Assembly (NCBI RefSeq): GCF_012843435.1
Contig: NZ_JABAFC010000030.1
Location: 1-43,844, forward strand
Length of the DNA: 43,844 nt
Direction: 5' to 3'
Source of the DNA: Psychrobacillus sp. BL-248-WT-3
GTDB taxonomy: Bacteria; Bacillota; Bacilli; Bacillales_A; Planococcaceae
The position numbers and the translations under genes were made by a program. Shown piece after piece: positions 16,014 through 23,924 of this stretch (position 1 is the first letter of the stretch; each line of letters starts with the position of its first letter). The notes below the pieces were generated by a model, which worked only from the letters and a program-made list of their open reading frames with translations, had not been told where the DNA came from and made no database searches.

Positions 16014-17324
16014 CTAGCTTTCGGTTGTTACGAGTGCGAATACTTGTCTTGGTCTTCCGCGCTTTGAAATTTTCTCCATCCCGATAATTTTGATGAGCTC
16101 TGCGTCCAACCAGGATTGGATAATTCGGTGGGCGCTTCTTGGTGTGATGCCTAAAATAGAAGAAAGCTCATGTGCCGTGAATTCATTTTCCTTCTTGCGC
16201 TTGATGACGGCCATTGTCTTTTGGATGTTTGCTGCACTCATGCCGATATGCTCTGCTTTACTTATTAACAGCTGATCCGTCACTGTGAGTGGATATTTCA
16301 TCGGGACAATCAAATCGATTGGTCCAAAGACGCTGCGGTCCTCGCGAACGATAAAGCAGCAGCCCCCTCCATTCTCCTGCGCCTGAATGAGTGCCACCCT
16401 TGCATGCGATCCTGCCTCGAGCGCTGAAAAACCGAAGCCGACTCCTATTGATAAAGACACCTCCAGCTTTTTCTTCATCTCATCGACAATTGGCAAGTAT
16501 TTATAGCCCTCCGTAATCCGCTCGAAAATCCCTCGATTTGTGATAAATACATACTCACTGCTGCTAAGTGCAATCAGATAACCATTAATTTGATCGGCAA
16601 ATTGAAGAAGCATACGGTGTATGGCATGATTTCGAGTATGTACCTGCTGCTCGGACATAAATTCACTCGCATCACTGGAATTTTCGATAAAAATTCGACC
16701 TACTATTATTTGCATCTCTTTTTGTTTTCGTTGATTGGTTGCGAGTAGCATTCGTTCAATTGCCACAATAATGTCCTGGTCTGTAGGCTTTAGCCATTCG
16801 TTTATAATATTCATCTCGGATAGCTGCTCACTAACTAGCTTGAGACTAGTAATGACAACCGTATTAGGGTTCTCTTCTACATTCCGTAGATGGAAATTCA
16901 CCACGTCATCTTTGTTTTCCATATAGACGATTTCTTGGAAATTTTGATACGTAAACGTTTCCTCTAAATTATTTTTAATGAGCTCCATGTAGTTGTCTTG
17001 TATACCGTCCAGACTAATGTTCATGAAATTTTGCTTGCTCTTTAGCTTGTACAGAGACTGATAGAGTCCTGCGCCCTTTAGTGGAATATAGAAGGCAGGT
17101 GTCTCTATCGGTATGTCTTCCTTTGCAACTAAATAAGGGATTCTTCCCGAATAAAACAAGCAATCCACCTTGTCCAATAGCTCAGTTGTCAGCTTCCTTG
17201 CATCTTTTATTTCATCGGATAAACGGAAAATCGGTTGGATATTCGGAAAAAGTCCAAAGCATCTAACCATCGTCTCGCGAATCCATTGGGGCCCTATAAC
17301 TCCCACCTTTATGTTTGTCTCCAT
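16014..17324 (-). CDS. Transcriptional regulator with N-terminal sensor, GGDEF-like domain and C-terminal winged helix
   Basis: 436 residues. Residues about 1-110 form an alpha/beta region (IKVGVIGPQWIRETMVRCF...) reminiscent of ligand-sensor domains. Residues about 205-345 look like a degenerate nucleotidyl-cyclase/GGDEF or GTP-cyclohydrolase III fold: QIIVGRIFIEN, then LEVSLSIGVGFGFSALEAGSHARVALIQAQ. No GGDEF signature is seen, so cyclic-di-GMP synthesis is unlikely. The C-terminal 65 residues are a winged helix (FTAHELSSILGITPRSAHRIIQSWLDAELI). It probably controls its own cluster. ATG at 17324 is chosen for the AAAGGGGGGAGAGG before it; an upstream in-frame ATG (17378) would run through that site. 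I do not recognise a named family. Confidence 0.6.
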   Translation of the reverse strand: METNIKVGVIGPQWIRETMVRCFGLFPNIQPIFRLSDEIKDARKLTTELLDKVDCLFYSGRIPYLVAKEDIPIETPAFYIPLKGAGLYQSLYKLKSKQNFMNISLDGIQDNYMELIKNNLEETFTYQNFQEIVYMENKDDVVNFHLRNVEENPNTVVITSLKLVSEQLSEMNIINEWLKPTDQDIIVAIERMLLATNQRKQKEMQIIVGRIFIENSSDASEFMSEQQVHTRNHAIHRMLLQFADQINGYLIALSSSEYVFITNRGIFERITEGYKYLPIVDEMKKKLEVSLSIGVGFGFSALEAGSHARVALIQAQENGGGCCFIVREDRSVFGPIDLIVPMKYPLTVTDQLLISKAEHIGMSAANIQKTMAVIKRKKENEFTAHELSSILGITPRSAHRIIQSWLDAELIKIIGMEKISKRGRPRQVFALVTTES

Positions 17325-17381
17325 ACCTCTCCCCCCTTTGAAATAGAAGAAAGACACACCTAATCGATGTGCCTCCATTGC

Positions 17382-18416
17382 TTAACCGTTTACAACACTT
17401 TCCTTTTCCAAAAAAGCCTTTACAAATGCATCATCGTTCAGCTCTGGATACGCGTAGTACACACGATTGATTTCCTCTAGCTGACCCTCACTCAATACCT
17501 CGTGATCCATTAGGCACCAGTTCCCCTGCATAAGCCCCTGTCTTCTGAGCACTTCATTGATACCCGCAATACTTCCCTTAAAGTCGTTTCTCGAATCAAA
17601 GAATGCTGCGTTGGCATCCGTGACATGCTGGGCAATGCTGAACCACTTTGGATCAATCTGACCCTGTGCCCTTGCTTCTTTTATTTGCTCAAAAAGCTCC
17701 ACTGCCTTTTGTGTCCACACAGACCAGTGCCCTAGCAAGCCACCAACGATTTGCTTATCATTATAATTGGTGAACAGATCCACTACGATATTGTCATCAT
17801 TGCCGGTATAAAGCGCAATCTCGTCTCTTCTCGGAGAAGCGTTCACTGCGCGAATCACATCTAATGTTAAATAACGGTCAAACGGAGCCATTTTAATGCC
17901 GAAAACATTGTCGATTGCAGCGAACTGCTCCCAAAATTCATAGCTAAATACCCGTCCACCTACAGCTGGCTGCAGATAAAAGCCGAACACTGGAATAATA
18001 GCAGCGACCTCTTTCGTACGTTCAATTAGTTCTTTTTCGGAATATTCATTTAATCCACCATTACTTAATAGTACCATATCATAGCCAAAACTTTTAGCAA
18101 TTTCTGCCTCTTTAACCGCCTGCTCTGTTTTACCACAAGCACCCGCGATTTTAAGGAATGGACGATTCAGCTTTGCGTTGTTGATTTCCTCCATCGCAAG
18201 CTTTAATACCGTTTCATACAAATCAAACTGAGGATCTCGAATCTCAAATTGTGTGGTATGCACGCCAACAGCTACCCCGCCAACGCCTGCCTCCAAGTAA
18301 TATCGAGTTAAACGGCGTTGGGCCTCTTCGTCGAGCTTTTTGTCTTGCGTGATCGCAAGTGGATGCGCCGGAATGAACGCCCCGTCATGTAGATGCTGTT
18401 TTAACTCCTCTTTCAT
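17382..18416 (-). CDS. Dihydrodipicolinate synthase (DapA)-family aldolase/dehydratase
   Basis: 344 residues, longer than true DapA (about 290). The TIM-barrel core has the Schiff-base lysine in FGIKMAPFDR (K175) and the catalytic tyrosine in FGFYLQPAVGG (Y147). The usual GTTGE motif is replaced by GVHTTQFEIRD (about 51-61), so lysine biosynthesis is unlikely. A retro-aldol or dehydratase acting on a 2-keto-3-deoxy sugar acid is more likely, judged by the family and the Gfo/Idh neighbour. The ATG immediately follows the TAA of the upstream gene, with AGGAAGGGTGAG as ribosome site. Confidence 0.75.
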   Translation of the reverse strand: MKEELKQHLHDGAFIPAHPLAITQDKKLDEEAQRRLTRYYLEAGVGGVAVGVHTTQFEIRDPQFDLYETVLKLAMEEINNAKLNRPFLKIAGACGKTEQAVKEAEIAKSFGYDMVLLSNGGLNEYSEKELIERTKEVAAIIPVFGFYLQPAVGGRVFSYEFWEQFAAIDNVFGIKMAPFDRYLTLDVIRAVNASPRRDEIALYTGNDDNIVVDLFTNYNDKQIVGGLLGHWSVWTQKAVELFEQIKEARAQGQIDPKWFSIAQHVTDANAAFFDSRNDFKGSIAGINEVLRRQGLMQGNWCLMDHEVLSEGQLEEINRVYYAYPELNDDAFVKAFLEKESVVNG

Positions 18417-19433
18417 TTAAAACTCACCCTTCCTCTCCTGGAAGTGGGTCGGTTTATTGATCGTTTCTCCGTCATTCGCCACCCATTCTGCAATCCACTC
18501 AATCATTTCACGAACTGATACTCTTGGATAGCCAAACAGCTGGTGTGCCTTGCTCGCATTGTTAAGGAGTGCATTTTCCTGCTCTGCCCCCTCAAAAACA
18601 GGCTTCTTATCGAACAAGCGGCCAAACTCATTTGCAACCCAGCGTACGGAAAGCGTCTCCGGACCAGTGACGTTGATAACGGTTGGAGGCGAGCTCGCGT
18701 GAAGCAAGGATCGAATCGCGTACTCATTCGCATCCCCTTGCCAGATCACATTGACATGCCCCATCGAAAGGTCTAGCGGTGTTTCATTGAATACAGACTT
18801 TGCAATCTCCAATAAAACCCCGTAACGCATATCGATTGCGTAGTTTAAGCGGAAAATCGCAAGTGGCGTATTGTCTCTTTCTGAGAAATATGTAAACACA
18901 CGCTCTCTTCCTAAAGAGGATTGCCCATACTCTCCAACCGGTGCAACCTGGTGGTTCTCATCGCAGCCGCTCCCAATCACAGGCACTAACGGATACACAT
19001 TTCCCGTAGAGAATGACACAATATTAGAGCCCTTAAAATGCTCTGCCACTCGACCAGGCAGATAGGTGTTCATCGCCCATGTGAAATGCTCGTTGCCAGT
19101 CGTCCCGAATTTATTGCCAGCCATGTAAATGATGTTCTTTTCAACAGGCAGCTTCTTTAGTTCGTCCTCGTTTAATAGATCACAGGCAATCGTTTCAACC
19201 CCTGCACTTTCCAGCTCCGCTTGCAGCGTGCCATTTGAAAAACGCGACACACCAATCACCTTTTTATCCAAGCCGGCCTCATCAATCGCACGCTTCGCCA
19301 TCACAGCAAGCGTCGGTCCCATCTTCCCACCAATACCTAAAATCATAATATTCCCGTCTAGCTTCACCATGTCATCAATCAATGCAGCGGATGGCTGCGT
19401 CATCAAATTCTCTAACTCTTCAACTGTTTTCAT
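18417..19433 (-). CDS. NAD-dependent epimerase/dehydratase-like (extended SDR) protein
   Basis: 338 residues. The Rossmann glycine motif is ILGIGGKMGPTLA (about 31-43). An SDR-like active site is plausible: Thr/Ser in VSFSTGNVYPLV and a YxxxK-like YGQSSLGRER in which the Lys is not kept, so catalysis may be atypical or lost. Later parts (DMRYGVLLEIAK, VNVTGPETLSVR) fit extended SDR sugar epimerases. Lies between the Nramp-like and DapA-like genes. ATG at 19433 (MKTVEEL) is chosen because GGGGGAAATT precedes it; the ATG at 19445 has its AAAAGGA only 1 bp away. Confidence 0.65.
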   Translation of the reverse strand: MKTVEELENLMTQPSAALIDDMVKLDGNIMILGIGGKMGPTLAVMAKRAIDEAGLDKKVIGVSRFSNGTLQAELESAGVETIACDLLNEDELKKLPVEKNIIYMAGNKFGTTGNEHFTWAMNTYLPGRVAEHFKGSNIVSFSTGNVYPLVPVIGSGCDENHQVAPVGEYGQSSLGRERVFTYFSERDNTPLAIFRLNYAIDMRYGVLLEIAKSVFNETPLDLSMGHVNVIWQGDANEYAIRSLLHASSPPTVINVTGPETLSVRWVANEFGRLFDKKPVFEGAEQENALLNNASKAHQLFGYPRVSVREMIEWIAEWVANDGETINKPTHFQERKGEF

Positions 19434-19451
19434 AATTTCCCCCATTCCTTT

Positions 19452-20693
19452 TTAAGAAAAAAAGATATTGTTTGCGTTGTTATATGCCAGATAAATTAAT
19501 ACAAGTAACCCTATTATGCCGAGTGAATTGCTGAGCCATTTGTTTTTCAGTTCCCCCATCACTCGCTTATCATTCGCCACGACTAAAATGGCAATCGCAA
19601 TAAACGGAACAACAAATATCGTAACCGCCTGCGCAAAAACGATTAAATTGAGAGGTGCAGACCCAAACACAATCCCAATAACCGAGCCAAATAAAATCAC
19701 TAATATAATGAAAAGCTTCACCTTCATATTAGAAAGGTTATTCCCTACCCCAACTCCGTCGGCAAGCAGTGACCCACCAATTGTCGCATTCCCCATCAAG
19801 GACGAAAACGAAGCCCCAAATAGCCCAAGCATAAACACAACCGTCGACCAGCTACCAAACAACGGCTCGAGCGCCAAGCCCATCTCCGACGCATCATTCA
19901 CAACAAGCCCTTGTGGTTTGAGGATCGTAGCTGCTGTGATCATGATGAGGAAGGAAATAATACCTAATAGTATGATTCCAAGAAACGAATCCCTTCTCGC
20001 TATTGACGTATCCTGCAAACCCCACCCTTTTTCTTTTACTAGATAGGATTGATATACTGCCCCTACGATAGAAAAGCTAGTCGCAAACAACGCGATAATT
20101 AAACCACTACTGCCCTCAGGCAACGCTGGAATAAACCCATTAAAAATTTCACCAATAGACGGCTTCGCTAAAAACACTGTGATAACGAAAGCAATTAACA
20201 TTACTACTACTAATGCCAGCATTAATTTCTCTAAAAATTGATAAAAATGCTTTGCAAAGAGTAACGCTATCGATATTAAAGTGAATACAACAATCCACGT
20301 ATTCGGATTCAAATCCGTAATAACAGAAATAGCTAACCCGGTGCCAATAGCGTTACCTGCTTGAAACGAGGCGGTTACCAAAAAAGCACCCACGCCAATA
20401 AGTAGCCCTACAGGAAATCCCCATTTTTCCTTAATAACCGTAATAAAACTTGATTTCGCAGCCAACCCTATCCGAGCACTCATCTCTGTATATACAACCA
20501 TTAAGACAATCGCCAAAACAAGTGTCCAAACCAACGTTGACCCATAAATTGCCCCAATCTTAGAAGAAAGCGTGATGCTCCCCGGCCCAATCATTAACGC
20601 AGAAGTTATTAACGCTGGACCTATATAATGAAAAATACTCCTTCTCCTAGCCCTCGCACTCCCAGCAACCCCAATCTTCGCCCCTTCGTTCAT
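19452..20693 (-). CDS. Nramp-family-like transporter lacking the metal-binding motifs
   Basis: 413 residues, about 11 membrane segments, LeuT-like Nramp layout. The TM1 motif DPGN is GPGS here (36-39), and the TM6 MPH motif region reads ATSFSIVGAVYQSYLV (204-219) without Met, Pro or His at the expected places. Those Asp, Asn, Met and His residues coordinate Mn/Fe in true MntH proteins, so transport of those metals is unlikely. Being first gene of a sugar-acid-type cluster, it may carry an organic substrate or another ion (inference). A basic N-terminus (RARRRS) is cytoplasmic. ATG at 20693 follows AGAAGGGGGA. Confidence 0.75.
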   Translation of the reverse strand: MNEGAKIGVAGSARARRRSIFHYIGPALITSALMIGPGSITLSSKIGAIYGSTLVWTLVLAIVLMVVYTEMSARIGLAAKSSFITVIKEKWGFPVGLLIGVGAFLVTASFQAGNAIGTGLAISVITDLNPNTWIVVFTLISIALLFAKHFYQFLEKLMLALVVVMLIAFVITVFLAKPSIGEIFNGFIPALPEGSSGLIIALFATSFSIVGAVYQSYLVKEKGWGLQDTSIARRDSFLGIILLGIISFLIMITAATILKPQGLVVNDASEMGLALEPLFGSWSTVVFMLGLFGASFSSLMGNATIGGSLLADGVGVGNNLSNMKVKLFIILVILFGSVIGIVFGSAPLNLIVFAQAVTIFVVPFIAIAILVVANDKRVMGELKNKWLSNSLGIIGLLVLIYLAYNNANNIFFS

Positions 20694-20722
20694 AGAAATC
20701 CCCCTTCTACTGATTTTTCTGA

Positions 20723-20728
20723 ATTATA
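20723..20728 (-). promoter_or_regulatory. -10 box candidate upstream of the Nramp-like gene
   Basis: TATAAT on the minus strand, 30 bp upstream of the start codon. No good -35 is seen. Confidence 0.3.
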
Positions 20729-20786
20729 TGTTTTTATAGTAACGTATAATGATATTTAATGACATGACGTTAATAGGACTGTAAAT

Positions 20787-20826
20787 AAAAAAGAAGCAGT
20801 CAGTGGGATGCTGGCTACTTTTTTGA
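20787..20826 (-). terminator. GAAGCAG-type terminator, distal end of cassette C
   Basis: The minus strand reads AAGTAGCCAG, a short loop, then CTGACTGCTT followed by CTTTTTTATTT. It should end transcripts that read on from the CoA-transferase gene (stop at 21299) through array C. The same hairpin type recurs at 41216 and 43516. Confidence 0.65.
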
Positions 20827-20844
20827 TCGAATTGAATTGTGTGG

Positions 20845-20877
20845 GAGTTGTGTGTGACACAGGGACACACACAACTC
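20845..20877. repeat. ACACAGGGA-centred palindrome, copy 1
   Basis: Perfect 12-bp arms GAGTTGTGTGTG (20845-20856) and CACACACAACTC (20866-20877) flank ACACAGGGA. The copies at 21250 and 41512 share the centre ACACAGGGACA. Palindromes of this kind are widespread in bacillus genomes (general knowledge). Confidence 0.85.
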
Positions 20878-20899
20878 TCCAATAGGGGCGGCGTTAAGT

Positions 20900-21085
20900 G
20901 CAACACTTCCGGTTTTTTACGCAACACTTGAATCGATTTCTGCAACACTTAATCACTTTTGCGCAACACTTTTCATTCGTGCAACACTTCCGGCTTTTTG
21001 CGCAACACTTTCACAGTTTCCCGCAACACTTGGATTTGTTTCTGCAACACTCAATCAGTTTCCCGCAACACTTTACGTTTTCCAC
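20900..21085. repeat. 21-bp-period repeat array C (9 units)
   Basis: Nine units start with GCAACACT at 20900, 20921, 20942, 20963, 20981, 21002, 21023, 21044 and 21065. Every step is 21 bp except one of 18. The second half of each unit is T-rich and variable, often ending in TTTCT, TTTCCC or TTTTGC. The array lies between two copies of the ACACAGGGA palindrome, in the 3' region of the CoA-transferase gene. Together with the palindromes and the hairpin it accounts for the whole 20694-21298 gap. No gene is credible there. Confidence 0.9.
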
Positions 21086-21163
21086 CTTGCTACATGCATG
21101 CCCACTCTCTTCATACCACACTTTGAACTACTTTGCTTTACGCTACAAAGGGAAAAATTCATC

Positions 21164-21180
21164 TACCGGTGATAAATCTC
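21164..21180. repeat. Single array-D-type unit inside cassette C
   Basis: TACCGGTGATAAATCTC is identical over 17 bases to the first unit of array D (41288-41304), 20 kb away. It lies between array C and the palindrome copy at 21250. Confidence 0.75.
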
Positions 21181-21249
21181 TATGAGCTGTGATCAAATCG
21201 ATATCAAATATACATGCGGTCACCAAGGACGAAGCGAATTGTATGCAAA

Positions 21250-21276
21250 TTGTGTCTGACACAGGGACACACACAA
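21250..21276. repeat. ACACAGGGACA-centred palindrome, copy 2
   Basis: TTGTGTCTG and CACACACAA arms around ACACAGGGA. It lies 22 bp past the stop codon of the CoA-transferase gene. Confidence 0.8.
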
Positions 21277-21298
21277 CTCCGCCTACAACTCCCCAACC

Positions 21299-22465
21299 TC
21301 AAACCCCCAACGACACAATCTCCCTCTCGCTGTATCCTAACTCCTTCAGAATCTCTTTTGTATGCTCCCCGATGTTAGGTATTGGGTTCATTACGGATTC
21401 GATCTCGTCAAAGGTTACGGGTGGTATGAGTGCTTTTAGCTTTCCGACTGGTGATTCAACCTCTCTCCAGCGATTACGTGCTTCTAGCTGTGGATGATCA
21501 ATTAAATCGTTTACGGTATTTAGGCGTGCGTTTGCTATTTTTTCTGCTTCTAACAATCGGATGACTTCGTTTGGATCCATCTTTTGAAAAACTTCTTCGA
21601 TGATGATTTTTAATGAGTCTTTATTGGCGACACGGTTTGAATTGTTGTTAAAGCGAGGATCTATTGCTAGGTCAGGATTGCCTAGGACCTTTGAGCAAAA
21701 ATGGATCCACTCCCGTTCGTTTTGGATGCCCATGAACACTAGTTTATCGTTGCCTGCCTTGAATGGGCCGTAAGGATAAATAGTTGCATGGCTGGCACCT
21801 GTTCGTTTTGGTTCACTTTCTCCGTATCCTGAATAGTACATCGGGTAGCCCATCCATTCTGCTAATGCCTCTAGCATCGATACTTCTAAGACTGCTCCTT
21901 TTCCCGTTTTGTAGCGAGCAATTATAGCTGTTAGGATGCCAGTATATGCGTACATTCCTGCCGCAATATCGGCAATTGATATTCCTGATTTAGATGGAGA
22001 ATCTTCTGTACCTGTTACAGACACAAGTCCTGCTTCACATTGGATTAACAAATCGTATGCTTTTTTGTTCATATATGGGCCGTCACTACCATATCCGGAG
22101 ATGCTGCAAATTATGAGCTGTGGAAACTTTTCTTTAAGTTCTGCGGCACTAAAACCAAGTCGATCTACCGCACCAGGTGCTAAATTATGAATGAATACAT
22201 CGGCTTTAGAAAGTAGTTTTTCTAAAACTTTTTTCGCTTCTTCTTGTTTCAAATCAAGAGCCAAAGATTCTTTAGATCGGTTGATCCATACAAAGTGACT
22301 CGACATACCGTTGACTGTGTCGTCATAGTTACGTGCAAAATCGCCCATTCCCGGTCTCTCCACTTTGATCACTCTGGCCCCTAAATCTGCTAATTGTCTT
22401 GTAGCAAAGGGTGCGGCCACGGCCTGCTCTAACGATACTACGGTAATATCTTGTAAAGGCAACAT
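21299..22465 (-). CDS. CaiB/BaiF family (class III) CoA-transferase
   Basis: 388 residues. N-terminal motif LQDITVVSLEQAVAAPFATRQLADLGARVIKVE is the start typical of the family, with a further GDFARNYD. The catalytic aspartate of formyl-CoA transferase and CaiB is in SIADIAAG (D166). Moves CoA from a donor thioester (for example succinyl-CoA) to a carboxylic acid. In this island the acid may be a C4-C5 hydroxy-dicarboxylate such as malate or citramalate, because a CitE-like lyase is nearby (inference). Last gene of the SLC13-containing minus-strand operon. ATG at 22465 follows GAGGAGGAATG. Confidence 0.85.
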   Translation of the reverse strand: MLPLQDITVVSLEQAVAAPFATRQLADLGARVIKVERPGMGDFARNYDDTVNGMSSHFVWINRSKESLALDLKQEEAKKVLEKLLSKADVFIHNLAPGAVDRLGFSAAELKEKFPQLIICSISGYGSDGPYMNKKAYDLLIQCEAGLVSVTGTEDSPSKSGISIADIAAGMYAYTGILTAIIARYKTGKGAVLEVSMLEALAEWMGYPMYYSGYGESEPKRTGASHATIYPYGPFKAGNDKLVFMGIQNEREWIHFCSKVLGNPDLAIDPRFNNNSNRVANKDSLKIIIEEVFQKMDPNEVIRLLEAEKIANARLNTVNDLIDHPQLEARNRWREVESPVGKLKALIPPVTFDEIESVMNPIPNIGEHTKEILKELGYSEREIVSLGV

Positions 22466-22484
22466 CTACATTCCTCCTCACATT

Positions 22485-23924
22485 TTAAACTAAACCAATC
22501 CACTTCCACCACGTCGCTGCAACCAAGACTGTAGCGATAATGGTTATAATAGTTGCGTACAATCCAGGCTTTAAAAAGTCTTTTTGTGAAATCATTCCGC
22601 TGCTATGAGCGATTACGTTAGACATCGATTCTACAACTAACATATAACCGAAGACACATGATAAACCAGTCGCGAAGCCAATTGTTAATGGGTCTAGCCC
22701 TGCATTTAGAGCAACGCTGATTATAATAGGAACCAAGATCACTACTGCTGTGGAAACATTGGATATCATTTTATGGAACAATTGTGCCATCACACTAACT
22801 ACCAATACCGCCAATAAAGGATATTGAATAATGTTCGTAAACCAATCTACACTCAAATAGTCACTAATTATATCCGCCGCACCAGAGTCGACAAACACAT
22901 ACCCCATTGATAAAGTTACACTCAATAACAATACGGTATTGTAATTAATTTGAATCACCTTTTCCCAAGAGGCAATTCCTACTTGAGGCAGGGTCAATAG
23001 AACAACACCCAGTAAAGCTGGAATGCTCGGATGCATGCCATGGAACGGTTCCGTTAACCATAAACTAACGATTAAAATTAAGATGATGAGACAGTTGATC
23101 TCTTTTTTATTGACCGGTCCTAATTCTTCTAGTCTCTTTTTCATTTCGCCTTGAATCATAGGGAAGCTTTGCTGTTCTTTTGGTAAAGGAAATACCTTTA
23201 ATAGAAGAATCCATATAGAAGGAATTAGTATGAGCCATAACGGAAACGTATAAAGGAACCACTGGAAATACGTGATGTTCACTCCTGCAAAACGATTAAG
23301 AATCTCCACCGTTAATATATTGCCGATTGCAGCAGTCATGACTGCTGTTCCGCTAATTACTCCTCCATAGGCGACTCCTAGCATAATCATTTTCCTTAAG
23401 TTACTTCCCGGCTTTGCATTAACAATCTCAATAATCATTTTGGAAACTGGCATTATTAAGGCCGTTCGAACCGCGGTAGTTGGAATAAAAAATGCTTGGA
23501 TTTGCTGAATGATAATGATACTTCCTAATAAGCCCTTCGCATGGCTTCCCCATCTTATTAAAATCTTGTAGGTCAATCTTCTAATCAGCGAAGTTTCATT
23601 GACTGCTGTAGCTAGCATCATTCCAGCAACAATTAAATAAGTAGCTGGCGAAGCAAAGCCACTAAATATAACGGAAGTATCTGCTACTTTGAGAACAAGC
23701 ATAAGCAATAAAATAATTAGACCTGTAAGACCCATAGGAATAGGCTCTAAAGCCCATAAGATAATTCCTGACGTAATAATGCCGGTCATGATTTTAGCCG
23801 AGTACGAGAATGTGTCTGGCAACGATAGAAATATGATAAAAAAACTTACTAGGGCTAGTGCAAGAGCTGCATAGTTTTTATAGTTCTCTTTTAAAACAAG
23901 ACTTCTTCGCAATTTATAAAGCAT
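22485..23924 (-). CDS. SLC13 (DASS)-family dicarboxylate/anion permease
   Basis: 479 residues, about 11-12 membrane segments. Family regions: GFASPATYLIVAGMMLATAV, a first hairpin/ligand-loop region PTTAVRTALIMPVSKM, and a second copy SNVSTAVVILVPI in the C-terminal half. These stand at the places of the sodium-binding SNT motifs, the first one being altered. Likely sodium-coupled uptake of a di- or tricarboxylate. Its ATG (23924) overlaps the stop of the methyltransferase gene by 11 bp, and GGTGG is about 10 bp upstream. A longer TTG start at 23969 is less likely. Being in one operon with a tartrate-dehydratase-like gene supports tartrate or a related acid as substrate. Confidence 0.8.
   Translation of the reverse strand: MLYKLRRSLVLKENYKNYAALALALVSFFIIFLSLPDTFSYSAKIMTGIITSGIILWALEPIPMGLTGLIILLLMLVLKVADTSVIFSGFASPATYLIVAGMMLATAVNETSLIRRLTYKILIRWGSHAKGLLGSIIIIQQIQAFFIPTTAVRTALIMPVSKMIIEIVNAKPGSNLRKMIMLGVAYGGVISGTAVMTAAIGNILTVEILNRFAGVNITYFQWFLYTFPLWLILIPSIWILLLKVFPLPKEQQSFPMIQGEMKKRLEELGPVNKKEINCLIILILIVSLWLTEPFHGMHPSIPALLGVVLLTLPQVGIASWEKVIQINYNTVLLLSVTLSMGYVFVDSGAADIISDYLSVDWFTNIIQYPLLAVLVVSVMAQLFHKMISNVSTAVVILVPIIISVALNAGLDPLTIGFATGLSCVFGYMLVVESMSNVIAHSSGMISQKDFLKPGLYATIITIIATVLVAATWWKWIGLV

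Noticed and set aside
17382-18416. Lysine-pathway dihydrodipicolinate synthase (dapA)
   Set aside because: Longer than DapA, lacks the GTTGE motif and has no lysine genes beside it.
19452-20693. Manganese transporter MntH
   Set aside because: Overall fold fits Nramp, but the DPGN and MPH metal-site motifs are missing, so the usual name would mislead.
20898-21185. A His/Phe/Gln-rich 95-residue frame over array C
   Set aside because: It follows the 21-bp repeat; no initiation signal, and low complexity.
20845-21276. Insertion sequence or MITE defined by the two outer palindromes
   Set aside because: Each palindrome is a full inverted repeat by itself rather than a half of a terminal pair; no target-site duplication was seen and no transposase is present. 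Mobility remains only a possibility.
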